Below are positions 1 to 10,300 of a DNA stretch of 64,000 nt, piece after piece. The translations under genes and the position numbers were made by a program. The first letter of the stretch is position 1, and each line of letters opens with the position of its first letter. Source of the stretch: Nitrospiraceae bacterium (lineage in GTDB: Bacteria > Nitrospirota > Nitrospiria > Nitrospirales > Nitrospiraceae); assembly GCA_919902505.1 (NCBI GenBank), contig CAKKRE010000033.1, positions 34,688 through 98,687 of the forward strand, read 5' to 3'. The notes beneath the pieces are model-generated. The model was not told the DNA's origin and ran no database searches. It saw only the letters and a program-made list of their open reading frames with translations.

Positions 1-1117
1 GGCTGAGAAGGTGATCCGGTTCCGGTGTACGCTCCGGCTCGCCGGCGGCGATGACGAGCACGCCGTCGCGCAACTTGAACGCCCCCGACGCAGCAACCCG
101 TTCGCCGGCGTTCAGACCGCGATAGACGATGATGTCGTCACCGAGCATCGTCCCGCTTTCGACCTGGCGCACATGCGCGCGCTGTTTATTCTCGCGGTCC
201 GGCTCGATGACAAACACCTGATCGCCACCCGGACCCTTTTTCAACGCATTCACCGGAACCGCCACAGCCTTGCGCGCCAGCCCCACCGGCACCCTGATCC
301 GCACGGCCGCTCCGGGAGCCGGCATGGTGACGGAATGCTCGACCCTGGCACGAACCATGGTGTTGCGCGTGGCGGGGTCGATGCGCGCATCGATCGCCAC
401 AATCCTGGCGGCCACCGGGGAGGAGTCACCGGGGAAGACCTCGACGGTCGCCCCTTGCCGCAATCCGAATGCGACGTGCTGCGGAACCGCAAAGTCCACA
501 TGCACCGCCTCATCGATGCCCTGCAGCGTCGTCAGCTGCGTGCCTTCGTTGAGGTATTGCCCCGGATGCACGTCGGCCAATCCCACACGGGCGCGGAACG
601 GGGCACGGATCGTCTTGCGGGCGATCAAGGCCTTCGTGCGCGCCATCTGAGCCTGCGCGACATCGAGGTCTGCGCGGGCCCGATCGACTTCCTCCTGAGC
701 CGCGGCTTGGTCGTGAGTCAACGCCCGCCGACGATCCAGCACTGTCTTCGCCAGGACCGCCTGGGCCTGTTGGGCCCGCAAGTCCGCTTCTTCTACCGAC
801 ACATCGAGCGCCACGAGCACGGCCCCGGCCTCGACCGTCTGGCCGGGCACAAACTTGACCTGGCTGACCGTTCCGGCCAGCTCGTTTCGCAATGTGATCG
901 AGCGCAACGCCAGCACGGTGCCGATAGAAGTGGCCGTCTGATGATGCTCGACATCCCTGGCGACGGAGACCGACACCGATTCCATCGGTTCGGGCGGGTT
1001 CACCGAGGCCGCCGCATTCGCCTGGATGCTGCCGTACTTCCACGCAGCCAGGCCCACACCGGCCGCCGCCACGGTCAGGAGCAGCAACGAAGACCCGATC
1101 CAACTTCGACGATTCAT
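1..1117 (-). CDS. RND efflux periplasmic adaptor (membrane fusion protein), 3' end missing
   Basis: The frame is open from an ATG at 1117 down to the first base of the window, giving 372 residues without a stop, so the C-terminus lies outside. An N-terminal hydrophobic segment (about residues 7-26) acts as a signal or anchor. It is followed by a barrel-sandwich half, a coiled-coil rich in Ala, Arg and Glu (about 95-150), then the second half with the family pattern IRAPFRARVG and a beta-barrel region. This is the order of HlyD/AcrA-type adaptors, which link an inner-membrane RND pump to an outer-membrane channel. The partner pump should lie to the left, outside the window. The plus-strand frame over the same bases is only its shadow. 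Substrate cannot be inferred. Confidence 0.88.
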   Translation of the reverse strand, partial: MNRRSWIGSSLLLLTVAAAGVGLAAWKYGSIQANAAASVNPPEPMESVSVSVARDVEHHQTATSIGTVLALRSITLRNELAGTVSQVKFVPGQTVEAGAVLVALDVSVEEADLRAQQAQAVLAKTVLDRRRALTHDQAAAQEEVDRARADLDVAQAQMARTKALIARKTIRAPFRARVGLADVHPGQYLNEGTQLTTLQGIDEAVHVDFAVPQHVAFGLRQGATVEVFPGDSSPVAARIVAIDARIDPATRNTMVRARVEHSVTMPAPGAAVRIRVPVGLARKAVAVPVNALKKGPGGDQVFVIEPDRENKQRAHVRQVESGTMLGDDIIVYRGLNAGERVAASGAFKLRDGVLVIAAGEPERTPEPDHLLS

Positions 1118-1415
1118 GACAGTTGCCCTCCCGGCAGGTTGCAGATGGACCTGAGACTCTCCCGTTCCATCACAAGAATTCGTTCCTCTGCAAATAGCAA
1201 CGACTGTTCCTGATTCGCCATCGGACGCCTTTCAATCTAAGTGCGCATTCGCATGGAGAAAATATTCTCTCGTCCGTCCGTGTTTCGTTCGTGGCGAGGT
1301 TGATGACGAAGTCCGCCCGCCTGCCATTCGGCATCTGCCGAAATAACGGCAGCGTCCAACCGACTCACAACTTGCAGACTGAGGAGTCGCCTGATGTCAG
1401 CGTATCTGTTCCGAT

Positions 1416-1562
1416 TCACTCAGTCCGCGTGCCGAACACCCGCTGGACCGCTGCCATGACCTGCCGTTCGGAATCGTCGAGCGTGCCATCGGCCAGGGCC
1501 ACGGTTTTCATCGCGCGCAGTCCCCAATAGGCCTGTTCCGGAGTCGGTATTTTTAATTCCAT
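1416..1562 (-). CDS. 48-residue protein resembling the N-terminus of a TerB-like domain
   Basis: A short frame starts at an ATG (1562) and ends at TGA (1416). It encodes 48 residues, including the stretch MKTVALADGTLDDSERQVM. The pattern of an alpha-helix, then A-D-G-x-L-D-D-S-E-R, is what TerB-like and other all-helical acid-residue domains show near their start, but those domains run to 100 or more residues. The product therefore looks like a truncated remnant or a very small stand-alone protein. A 17-bp palindrome lies 15 bases upstream. Function is unknown. Confidence 0.4.
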   Translation of the reverse strand: MELKIPTPEQAYWGLRAMKTVALADGTLDDSERQVMAAVQRVFGTRTE

Positions 1563-1576
1563 ACCGTCCTCCATGA

Positions 1577-1593
1577 ACGAACCGTCGGTTCGT
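1577..1593. promoter_or_regulatory. 17-bp palindrome, possible operator
   Basis: ACGAACCG, one central T, then CGGTTCGT form a perfect 8-bp inverted repeat. It lies just upstream of the start codon at 1562, on the minus strand. The symmetry and position suit a dimeric repressor site. No nearby regulator gene points to the protein that would bind it. Confidence 0.35.
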
Positions 1594-1607
1594 CGCTCAC
1601 CAGTCTC

Positions 1608-1934
1608 TCAAACGCTCCTGCTTGTCATCGCACTCACCATGGTGCGCGTTGGAACCGACAGCGCGGTAGGCCGCCCACCTCGCACCTTCGGCACATAGGT
1701 AGAGCCAGAAAGATGGAACGGAACGACTCGCTGCCGTGGCAGGATACGGATCTCTTCGATCAGATCACCGCAGACGGCGCAGGTCCAGGCAGTGATCGCA
1801 AGTGATCCGCTGTCGTCTACGACGGTGCGGACCGGTTCCGTCAATCGCTCGGCCTGTCTGTGCCGGCAGCATGACCGACTCATCGTTGCGGACATTGCCA
1901 TGGACACCAACAGACGACTCTTTATCGATGACAT
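1608..1934 (-). CDS. Hypothetical small protein with a CxxC pair
   Basis: The ATG at 1934 is preceded by a good ribosome binding site (AAAGGAG, about six bases upstream). The product has 108 residues. The middle part reads like a genuine protein: TVVDDSGSLAITAWTCAVCG, where the CxxC pair could bind zinc. The first 30 residues (rich in Ser, Met, Arg and Cys) and the last 30 look less protein-like, so the gene may have suffered a frameshift in either part. No family can be named with confidence. Confidence 0.42.
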   Translation of the reverse strand: MSSIKSRLLVSMAMSATMSRSCCRHRQAERLTEPVRTVVDDSGSLAITAWTCAVCGDLIEEIRILPRQRVVPFHLSGSTYVPKVRGGRPTALSVPTRTMVSAMTSRSV

Positions 1935-2154
1935 GGGGCGCTCCTTTCATTGCGTCGACATGAACGCTGGTTTCATGTCCGGATGTGATATGGAACAGGC
2001 ATACGCCGTTCCAGCAGAGTGGAAACCGTGGCTTGTAGGTAAGTACTTGTCAGACGAGGGGTTATGTAGTGAGGAGCGATGGCGTCGAAGACGATGAGAA
2101 TGCGGTGCCGACGGAATGACTGCCGAGATGTCGGCAGCTGTCGAACGATCGGCG

Positions 2155-4755
2155 CTAACGCGGGCGCGCGATGCCGAGCTTCTGCATTTTAGACTGGAGC
2201 GTGGTTCGCTTCATTCCCAGACGGGCCGCAGCCCCGGCGTCGCCGCCGATGACCCAGTTCGTCTCCCTCAGCGCCTTGAGAATGTGCTCGCGCTCGGCGT
2301 CCTCCAGCGTCGTGGCCGATCCGTTGCCCACCGGAACCGGGCGCTTCAGTTCCGCGGTGGAGACGAACAGGTCCGAGCCGGACGACAGGATCACCGCCCG
2401 TTCGATGTAATTTTCCAGCTCCCGCACATTGCCGGGCCAAGGATAGGCCTGGAGCGCTTTCATGGCCTCAGCCGGGACGGTTTCGATACGCCGCTTCATG
2501 CGCGCGGCGAACTTCTGGACGAAGTGACGAACCAGCAAGGGCACATCCTCCGCCCGCTCTCGCAGGGGCGGCATGGTAATCGGGAACACCTTCAGTCGAT
2601 AGTAGAGATCGCTGCGAAATTTCTGTTCCTCCACCATGTGGCCGAGATCGCGATTGGTCGCGGCGATCACCCGGACGTTGACACGAATGGTTCTGGTACT
2701 ACCCAACCGCTCGAACTCCTGCTCCTGCAACACCCGCAGCAGCTTGACCTGAAGCTCCAACGGAATCTCTCCCACTTCGTCCAGGAAGATGGTTCCGCCG
2801 TCGGCCAATTCAAACCGCCCGATCTTCGTTGCGATGGCCCCGGTAAAAGCTCCCTTTTCATGCCCGAACAGTTCGCTCTCCAGCAGGCCGGTGGGAATCG
2901 CGGCACAATTGAGTTTGACGAAGGTCCGTTCCCGTCGATCGCTGAGACTGTGCAAGGCCCTCGCGATCAATTCCTTCCCGCTGCCCGTTTCACCGAGTAT
3001 CAGCACAGTGGAATCGGTAGTCGCGACGGTCTGCACCTGTTTGAGCACCTGCTTCAGGGCGCGACTGTCGCCGACGATCTCCTCGAAGTTGTATGCCGTC
3101 TGAATTTCTTCCTCGAGATAGACCTTTTCTTTGGCGAGCTTATCCTTGAGCGCGGCAATCTCCCGGAACGCGAGCGCGTTCTCCACCGCAATCGCGACTT
3201 GCTGCGCGACTTGGGCCAGGAGTTGCACGTCCTCCGGGCTGAAGCCTCCCTCACCGCGCCGGCAGACGTTCAAGGCCCCGAGGGTGCGATTGTGCGACAG
3301 GAGCGGTAACGAACAGAACGACTTGGCGCCAAAGTCCACGAGCTCCTGCGCCATGGGCGAAGAGTCTGCCATTTCTCTGAGCTCGCCTTCACCGAACACG
3401 GCCGCCTTCCCGGTCGTGATCGCCTGACAAGAAGGAGAGCGTGGGCTCTCTTCGATCCGTCCTTCCTCGATGAAGCTTTCGTTCCGGTCGAAATCCAGGA
3501 CGTGGATGCGCCATTGCCCCGTCTCCTCATTGCAGAGAAGAAGGCTGGAACCATCGTGCTGAATCACCCGGCGCAGACAGGCGCTGACCGCTGGAAAAAG
3601 CTGATCCAGGTCCAGGTGGGACACCACCGCATTGTTGACCTCGAGCAACAGACGCTGGCGATCGCGTTCCCGCGTCAGCTGCCCCTGATAGGTCAAGGCC
3701 GTCTCGCCGTTCAGCGCATTGTCCAGGGCCACCGCCACCTGCTTGGCGACCTGCTGCATGAGGGCGATCTCACGTTTCTCATAGATCCGCGGTTGAAGAC
3801 TGCCGAACCCCATGGCACCCAGCCGGCGATGCGCCGTCGTGAGCGGCACCACACAAAACGACCGCACCCCGTTCTCGCGGAACAGCGCCATCAACCCGGG
3901 AAAGCGATCTTCCTGATCGACGTCATGGACTGTCAGAGGTTGCTGGGTTTTCCACACCAACCCTCCGGGCGATTCATCCACGGGAGTTTCCAGTCCTGGG
4001 TGGATCGTGGAGGGCTCCGACGTCACCAACAGCCACAAGCGCATCTTGTCGCAAGCAGGGTCATGGAGCACGGCGTTGATGAAATCGAACGGCACGACAT
4101 GGGGGAGGCGCTGGGCCAGATCTTCCAGCAACAGGGTCAGATCGCGATGCGACGCGATCGATTCCGTTACGTCCAGCAGAAGTTGCAGCCGATCCCGTTC
4201 ATAACTCAAGGCTTGGTGATGCAACACATTGTCCACGGCCACCGCGACCAGTTTGGCGACCTGGTTGAGAAACTCCACGTCGGCCTCACCGAACGCGAAG
4301 GTCCTCAGGCTGCCGAATCCGATCGCGCCGAGACGCCGCATCGCCGTGGTGAGGGGACAGAAACAGAGCGATTGCACGCCGATGCTGCGGAGCGCGCCCA
4401 GCCCAGGCTTGTACCTCGTTTCATCGACGAGCGACGGGATCATCAACGGCTGCTGATGCGACCAGACCCAGCCGCTGGCGGACTCCTCGATCGGGATTTC
4501 CATGCCGTCGAGCCGCTTCGTGACCCCCTGGGCCTCGGCCGTTTCGAGCACATGCACTTTCATGACGTGTTTCGCCGGATCGTGCAGGACCAGGCCGATG
4601 AAATCGAAGGGGGCAACGGCGGGCAGCCGTTGCGCGAGGTCTCGAAACAGAGCCGGCAGGTCCCTGTGTAGAGAAATCGCCTCGGCAACCTGCAGCAGGG
4701 CCTTGCGCGGATCGCCGGCACTCGTTTCGAGCTCGGTCGGAAGGGTGTCTCGCAT
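2155..4755 (-). CDS. Sigma-54-dependent transcriptional activator with three GAF domains
   Basis: The protein has 866 residues from the ATG at 4755; an upstream ATG at 4812 would add 19 residues that do not look conserved. Three GAF domains in tandem (about 10-165, 195-345 and 365-515) are followed by an AAA+ sigma-54 interaction domain (about 555-785). That domain has Walker A GETGSGKE, the sigma-54 contact loop GAFTGA and Walker B GGTIFLDEVGE. A Fis-type helix-turn-helix ends the protein. The layout is that of FhlA-like activators, which bind a small ligand or sense redox state through GAF domains and open sigma-54 promoters. There is no receiver domain, so control is by ligand rather than phosphorylation. 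The target genes are not evident nearby. Confidence 0.95.
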   Translation of the reverse strand: MRDTLPTELETSAGDPRKALLQVAEAISLHRDLPALFRDLAQRLPAVAPFDFIGLVLHDPAKHVMKVHVLETAEAQGVTKRLDGMEIPIEESASGWVWSHQQPLMIPSLVDETRYKPGLGALRSIGVQSLCFCPLTTAMRRLGAIGFGSLRTFAFGEADVEFLNQVAKLVAVAVDNVLHHQALSYERDRLQLLLDVTESIASHRDLTLLLEDLAQRLPHVVPFDFINAVLHDPACDKMRLWLLVTSEPSTIHPGLETPVDESPGGLVWKTQQPLTVHDVDQEDRFPGLMALFRENGVRSFCVVPLTTAHRRLGAMGFGSLQPRIYEKREIALMQQVAKQVAVALDNALNGETALTYQGQLTRERDRQRLLLEVNNAVVSHLDLDQLFPAVSACLRRVIQHDGSSLLLCNEETGQWRIHVLDFDRNESFIEEGRIEESPRSPSCQAITTGKAAVFGEGELREMADSSPMAQELVDFGAKSFCSLPLLSHNRTLGALNVCRRGEGGFSPEDVQLLAQVAQQVAIAVENALAFREIAALKDKLAKEKVYLEEEIQTAYNFEEIVGDSRALKQVLKQVQTVATTDSTVLILGETGSGKELIARALHSLSDRRERTFVKLNCAAIPTGLLESELFGHEKGAFTGAIATKIGRFELADGGTIFLDEVGEIPLELQVKLLRVLQEQEFERLGSTRTIRVNVRVIAATNRDLGHMVEEQKFRSDLYYRLKVFPITMPPLRERAEDVPLLVRHFVQKFAARMKRRIETVPAEAMKALQAYPWPGNVRELENYIERAVILSSGSDLFVSTAELKRPVPVGNGSATTLEDAEREHILKALRETNWVIGGDAGAAARLGMKRTTLQSKMQKLGIARPR

Positions 4756-4870
4756 GGGCAATAGTATGGAGATTCCGGAGGTCCGGACGCAACCGCAGAA
4801 TGGCGGATCCAAGTCTCGATACGCAGAATGCGCAACAATCGAGTGTTTCCGCGGCCTGTTGGTCCTCGCG

Positions 4871-4900
4871 AGGTACGTTTCACGTGTCGCGCTTCACGGG
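4871..4900. repeat. Dispersed ACGTTTCAC...CTTCACGGG repeat, one internal unit
   Basis: This copy reads ACGTTTCAC, then GTGTCGCG, then CTTCACGGG. It lies in the 283-base divergent spacer between the sigma-54 activator and lemA. Related copies with zero and two internal units occur at 54211-54235 and 59006-59038. Confidence 0.55.
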
Positions 4901-5038
4901 TGTCGAGAACGCCACTGGCCAACTGATTCCACATCCTGCCAGACGAGAAAGAAGTGTCAACTTTACAGATCCTGAGGGGAAGGCTATCATCCCTGGAGGT
5001 TCGTACGTACCTTCACCCAACTCAGCAAGGAGACACCG

Positions 5039-5587
5039 ATGGGCTGGATCGTCGTCGTCGCGCTGGTGCTGTTCGCGATGATCGTCATCGGGCTGTACAA
5101 CTCGCTCGTCCGTCTCCGGGCCGCCTGCGACAGCGCCTGGGCCGATATCGACGTCCAGCTCAAGCGCCGGTACGATTTGATTCCCAACCTCGTGGAGACC
5201 GTCAAGGCCTATGCCGCTCACGAGAAGGGAGCGCTGGAAGCCGTGATCAATGCCCGGGCGAAAGCCATCTCGGCTCAGGGGCCGGAGGCGAAGGGTGTCG
5301 CAGAAACTCACCTCACCCAATCGCTGAAATCGCTCTTCGCGCTTGCGGAAGCCTATCCCCAATTGCGGGCGGTGGAAGCCTTCAATCAGCTCCAAGGCAG
5401 TCTCAACCAGATCGAAGATGCCGTGCAGAACGCCAGGCGCTACTACAACGCCGTGGTCCGCGACTACAATGCGAAGACCCAGGAGATCCCCACCAATCTC
5501 ATTGCCGGCTGGTTCAATTTCGTCGGCCGCCAGTTCTTCGAACTCACGGACACTCTCCAGCGCGAGCCACCGAAGGTGCAGTTCTAG
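5039..5587 (+). CDS. lemA: LemA family protein
   Basis: The product has 182 residues, the usual size for LemA. A single N-terminal membrane helix (about 3-22) is followed by the family signature of a long helical domain, with YNSLVRLRAACDSAWADIDV and then RRYDLIPNLVETVK. An AAGGAG ribosome binding site stands just before the ATG. LemA proteins are inner-membrane proteins with a cytosolic or periplasmic helical bundle; their role is still unclear. The stop codon is followed after one base by a GTG that starts the DUF2207 gene. LemA and DUF2207 proteins are a recurrent pair in many bacteria. Confidence 0.95.
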   Translation: MGWIVVVALVLFAMIVIGLYNSLVRLRAACDSAWADIDVQLKRRYDLIPNLVETVKAYAAHEKGALEAVINARAKAISAQGPEAKGVAETHLTQSLKSLFALAEAYPQLRAVEAFNQLQGSLNQIEDAVQNARRYYNAVVRDYNAKTQEIPTNLIAGWFNFVGRQFFELTDTLQREPPKVQF

Positions 5588-5588
5588 C

Positions 5589-7361
5589 GTGGGCCGACCC
5601 GCCGGTCCAGACAGGAGCGCCGGGCGAAGTCCAAGGCTGACGCCGCGCCTGCTCATCGTCCCCCTGCTCTGCTTCCTCACCTTCAGCCAACTCCTCCCTG
5701 CGGCAGCCCGTTCGTTCGTGCTCAGCCGGTTCGACGTCGAGCTCCAAGTCCTGTCCGGCGGCGACCTCCTGGTCACGGAGACCGTCAGCCCCCGCTTCGA
5801 AGGCGCCTGGAACGGAATCGAGCGCCTGATTCCCGTCGAATATCGAACCCCGCAAGGCTTCAATTACAGCCTTCTGCTGGATCGGGTCACTGTCACAGAT
5901 GAAGCGGGAACGCCGCTCAAATTCGAAAGCAGCCGGGAGCGGCATTACCGGAATTTTAAGATCTGGATTCCCGGCGCGACCGATGCCACCCGCACGTTCG
6001 TCTTGAAGTACCGCGTGCGCAACGGACTGACATTCTTCGAAGATCACGACGAACTCTACTGGAACGTCACCGGCGACGAATGGAACGTGCCCATTGAGCA
6101 GGCCTCCGCGCGCATCATCCTCCCACCACAGACGACGGGCATCCGCACCCAAGCCTTCACGGGAGCCTACGGTGCGCGCGAGTCGGCCGCGACGGTAGAG
6201 ATCGTTGGAGCCGGCGTCGGGATGACCATGACACGCGCCCTCGGCTTTCGCGAAGGTCTCACCGCCGTCGTCGGATGGGATAAGGGCATCGTGGCGGCTC
6301 CCACCGCGGTGGATCAGATGCACACATTCCTCGTGAGTAACTGGGCGCTGGGGATTCCTTTGTTCGTCTTCATCGTGATGTATCGGCTGTGGGCCACGCG
6401 AGGCAGGGATCCGCGGCTCCGGCCCATCACAGTACGCTACGAACCACCGGATCGACTGACCCCGGCCGAAGCCGGCACGCTCGTGGACGATAGTCCCGAT
6501 ACCCGCGATCTCACCGCCACCGTCGTCGATCTCGCCGTGCGAGGATACCTTCGGATCGCCGAACAGAAGGCCGAGCACGTGTTCGGCCTCTGGTCGAATA
6601 CCGACTACGTCTTTCATCGCACCAAATCCTCTCAGGAGTGGACGACCTTGCCCACCTATGAACGGCTCCTGCTGGAAGCCCTGTTCAAAGACCACACCAG
6701 CGATGACGTCTCGCTGAGCGCGCTCGAAAATCGCTTCTACAGATCCCTCCCCCCCATTCAGGACGCGATCTTCGAGTCGCTCCTACAACGGAAATACTAT
6801 GCGCAGCGTCCCGACCGGGTGAAGCAGGGATATCTGGTCGGCGGAATCGTGCTGGGAATGCTGCTGACTGTCCTCCTTTCCGCGCTGGCCGCTCGATGGG
6901 GTATGGCGCCCATGGCATTCGTCTGGGCCGGTTTGCTGTCAGGCCTGATCGTGGTCGGGTTCGGCCGCATCATGCCGGCCCGCACGCTGCAAGGCAGCAG
7001 GGCACTGGAGGGAGTGTTGGGATTCGAGGAGTTTCTCACTCGCGTGGAAGCCGACCGTTTCGATCGAGTCATCAAAACTCCGGAACTGTTCGAAACATTT
7101 CTCCCCTACGCGATGGCGCTCGGGGTGGAAAACAATTGGGCACGGGCCTTCGAATCCATCGTGCTGACCTCGCCGGCCTGGTATCAGGGAACCGACATGG
7201 CGCAATTCAACACCCGCGCCTTCACCAGCCGCATGGGCGATATGGCGACGCGCACCGGCAGCACCATGACCTCGGCGCCGCGCAGCTCCGGCGGGTCTGG
7301 GTTCGGAAGGGGCGGATCGTCAGGCGGCGGGTTCGGCGGCGGCGGTGGACGGGGATTCTGA
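5589..7361 (+). CDS. DUF2207 domain membrane protein
   Basis: The start is taken as the GTG at 5589, one base after the lemA stop, giving 590 residues; the open frame further upstream overlaps lemA and is not protein-like. A signal peptide (about 20-40) precedes an extracytoplasmic beta-rich domain with the DUF2207 pattern (RFDVELQVLSGGDLLVTE). A membrane helix lies near residue 255 and two more near 415-460. The C-terminus is a Gly/Ser-rich tail (SGGGFGGGGGRGF), which is typical of the family. Spacing and known pairing with LemA indicate one operon and a joint membrane role that is not defined biochemically. Confidence 0.92.
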   Translation: MGRPAGPDRSAGRSPRLTPRLLIVPLLCFLTFSQLLPAAARSFVLSRFDVELQVLSGGDLLVTETVSPRFEGAWNGIERLIPVEYRTPQGFNYSLLLDRVTVTDEAGTPLKFESSRERHYRNFKIWIPGATDATRTFVLKYRVRNGLTFFEDHDELYWNVTGDEWNVPIEQASARIILPPQTTGIRTQAFTGAYGARESAATVEIVGAGVGMTMTRALGFREGLTAVVGWDKGIVAAPTAVDQMHTFLVSNWALGIPLFVFIVMYRLWATRGRDPRLRPITVRYEPPDRLTPAEAGTLVDDSPDTRDLTATVVDLAVRGYLRIAEQKAEHVFGLWSNTDYVFHRTKSSQEWTTLPTYERLLLEALFKDHTSDDVSLSALENRFYRSLPPIQDAIFESLLQRKYYAQRPDRVKQGYLVGGIVLGMLLTVLLSALAARWGMAPMAFVWAGLLSGLIVVGFGRIMPARTLQGSRALEGVLGFEEFLTRVEADRFDRVIKTPELFETFLPYAMALGVENNWARAFESIVLTSPAWYQGTDMAQFNTRAFTSRMGDMATRTGSTMTSAPRSSGGSGFGRGGSSGGGFGGGGGRGF

Positions 7362-7396
7362 ACGCAACAGACTGACGTGAATGGCCGCCGGCCGAC

Positions 7397-10300
7397 TCAA
7401 GGGCGCAGCGGCTTTTGCACGACGGCGAGCTCGGTGCCGGGCGGAAACACCGAACCCAACTGAATTTTTCGCGCAGGCCCGCGTAGCGTCACCCGCATCT
7501 TCTGCCCGTCCCATTGCCACGTGATCGAGCCGCCGGGAAGGGCGAGGTTGGACACCGCCATCGGTTGTGAAAGCCAGGCCGGAGTAACACCGGCGCCGAG
7601 CACCACCGTGGGCTCCGCCGCCGCGTCATCGAGATAGGCCAGCATGTCCTGTTGCAATAACAGCAACAACGCCGCCGTTTCATAGTCCGGCGAGACGGCG
7701 GTTTCATTGTGCCAGCCCCGCGCATATTGCCAGCCATCCGCCACTTCATTCTGCGTCGGCCGCGGCGCATCCCAGGTGTACAGGCCCGGCGAGGCCTGGT
7801 GACTCCAGAGCTGATGAAGCGTCGCCCAGACTGCTTCCGGTCGGCCAAGCCGCAATGCCCGATGAGCCTGCGTCAGTCGGCTTGCCGCCGTCGGGGACAG
7901 CGCAGGGGGACGATACGTCGTCATCGGTTGCCCCAACTGAGTGCGGCGGGTGGCAGAGCCGGCCAATGCACGAACACTGACGAGGGACGTCACATTATCC
8001 GGCGACCCGTTTGGAAACTGGCGCTGCCAACTCTCCTCCAACCCGCGAGCATGCTGTCGCCAACGAGCCGCCTGTTGACGTTTCCCCAGTCGTTCGGCGA
8101 AGTCAGCGGCAGCGAGCAACCCGCGATAACTGACGGCATTCACATAGAATAACGGCCAGTCCTCTCCGACGCGGCCGACGATCAGGCCATCACGCGCCGG
8201 TTGGGCCAACAGCGCGGTCCTGGTCTGCCGACTGTGATTGAAGTCGTGGGGCGAGGGTATCCAGAATGATTCCACAAGCGGCGCGCGGGCCGTCAACATG
8301 CCTTCGATCCGTTGGGCTTTCCGGAGTATGTGCGGCCAGAGCCACTGATCGTGCACCGGGTCGGCGATATACGCAGCCGACTCGGTCAACGCCCAGATGG
8401 CCAGCCCGGGGGCATCGGCTTCGGGGCCGGAGCCGCCGGCAAAATCATGCGAGGCCAGAAATTGTGAAAGGACCCGGCTGACATGAGGATCGCCGGCCCG
8501 CGCCAGCGCCGCCGTGATGTATGAACCCTGCCGATGCCAGGCGCGGTAGTAAAACGTGGGATCGCCCGGCCTGGTTTCATCGTCGACGAGACTCATCATG
8601 AGATGCGTGATTTGCGCATCCATGGAGGCCTGCAGGCGCGGCTCGGGAAGCGCGAGACGAGCCCGCTTCGAGGGGTGTGTGTAGTGCGTCTGGATTTCGA
8701 AGGGCGGCTGCAAATCGGCAAGCACCACACGCACTTCGTCGTCCTTCCTCGTTGAGGCCGACGCAAACTTCATTCGCGCGTACCCCCATCCGGACTCGCC
8801 GCTCCAGGACTTGGCCGATGACTGCGCCGTCATCCAATCGGACCTATTCTCATCCCCCAAGGCAATCGAGGCGGGAGCAGGCGTCGCGTTTACCGCCCAA
8901 CGATGGTTGATCCCGATCTGCGCCCCGTCCCAGTCCAGAGCGGTCACCGGCCCGCCGGCCGGGCCCACGCTGCGAATGAGAATGGCAGGCACATGGTTCG
9001 TGTAATTTTTGAACCGCAGTTCCCAATGCGTGGCATCCAGACGCGACCAGGTCGCCTGATAGTAGGGTGTCTTCGTGACGATGGCCGGAATGTTCGAATG
9101 CGTAGAGGGCGCGAACCGCTGCTGGATATCGCTGAACGGCACCGTCTGGCTGGTGACGACCGGACGCCCGTCGGCATCGCAAAGCCAGATTGAGACGCCG
9201 AAGCTCGGAACATGCGGACTGAAATCCCCGCCCGGCTCGTGATAGGCCGTGCCGCCCTCGGGAGTTCCAGGCAGCGCCAGCGGCACATGCCCCACCGAGC
9301 GGGGCCAGGGTCGATCCGGATCTTTCTGCATCATCATCGTCATGATCTCACGCTGCGGCGTGAACTGCGTCGCTGTGCGCGTAGCCTCCTGAAACTGATG
9401 CCAGTTGTTCAGCCCGGCACAGAGCGCGAGCAACGCGGCCAAGGCCACGACGACCCGACGGCCGGGACTGATGGCCCCCAACGCAGCAACCGCGAGGAGG
9501 AGCGGAAGAAAGTTCAGACTATAGACGAAGGTTTCCTCTCCGTAGAGCATGTGGAGCAGACTCTCAAACCCCAGCAGGCCGGCCAGGACGAGGCGGAACC
9601 GAAGATGGTGATCGAGGGTGACCAGCCGCCACAATCCATTCAACAGCAACGCCGACCAGAGCCAGACGGCCAGCAGCCCCAATGGCCCGGCCGATCCCGG
9701 GCGGGAAAATTGAAACGTCAGACGTTCGGACAGGCGAAACGAATCGGTCTTGGCCTGGGTGTACGCATCGTCTTTCATGAACCGGACATCCGGGGCAATC
9801 ACCGTGTGGAAGACGAGGGATGACAGGACGTTGGCGGCACCCCCGGATTGGGGATGATTGATGAACTCCGCCTCTTCGCGATGGCCGATAAAAAATTCAG
9901 CTGTGGGAAAGATGAACTTCTGCACGCCCCAGAGCAGAACCACCACACACAACGCATTGACGGAAAGTTGCACCGCCTGCTTCCAGGGCCAACGAACCAG
10001 CGTCACCAGCAGACCCGCCATCCAGTTCGTCACGGTAAAGCTAAGCGTCAGCGCACTTGCGATCACATAGGCCGTAGCTCCGAACGGCCGCTGCTCGGCG
10101 AACAAGAGCAGCACCAGGACCACCATGATCGACAGTGAGCCCCAGGAATAGGAATTGGGCACCGGAAGCCAGAACAGGGCCGAGGCGCTGCAGAGCCCAA
10201 GCAGCGTGAAGACCGAGGCATCCAGTCTGCGACAACCAAGCAAGCGGAACAGCAGGTACAACGTCCCGGCCCACAGGCCGCCTACCACGCCGCTGATCAG

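Noticed and set aside
11..1213. Long plus-strand frame of 400 residues at the left edge
   Set aside because: It is the antisense of a convincing RND adaptor frame that is open to the window edge; the plus-strand product is rich in Arg, His and Gly and has no family pattern.
1792..2097. Plus-strand frame of 101 residues
   Set aside because: It overlaps the antisense of the CxxC small gene. Only its second half looks protein-like and no ribosome binding site is near the inner ATG.
2116..4671. Long plus-strand frames over the sigma-54 activator gene
   Set aside because: They are antisense shadows of a gene with full AAA+ and GAF motifs; the long open length follows from the high GC content.
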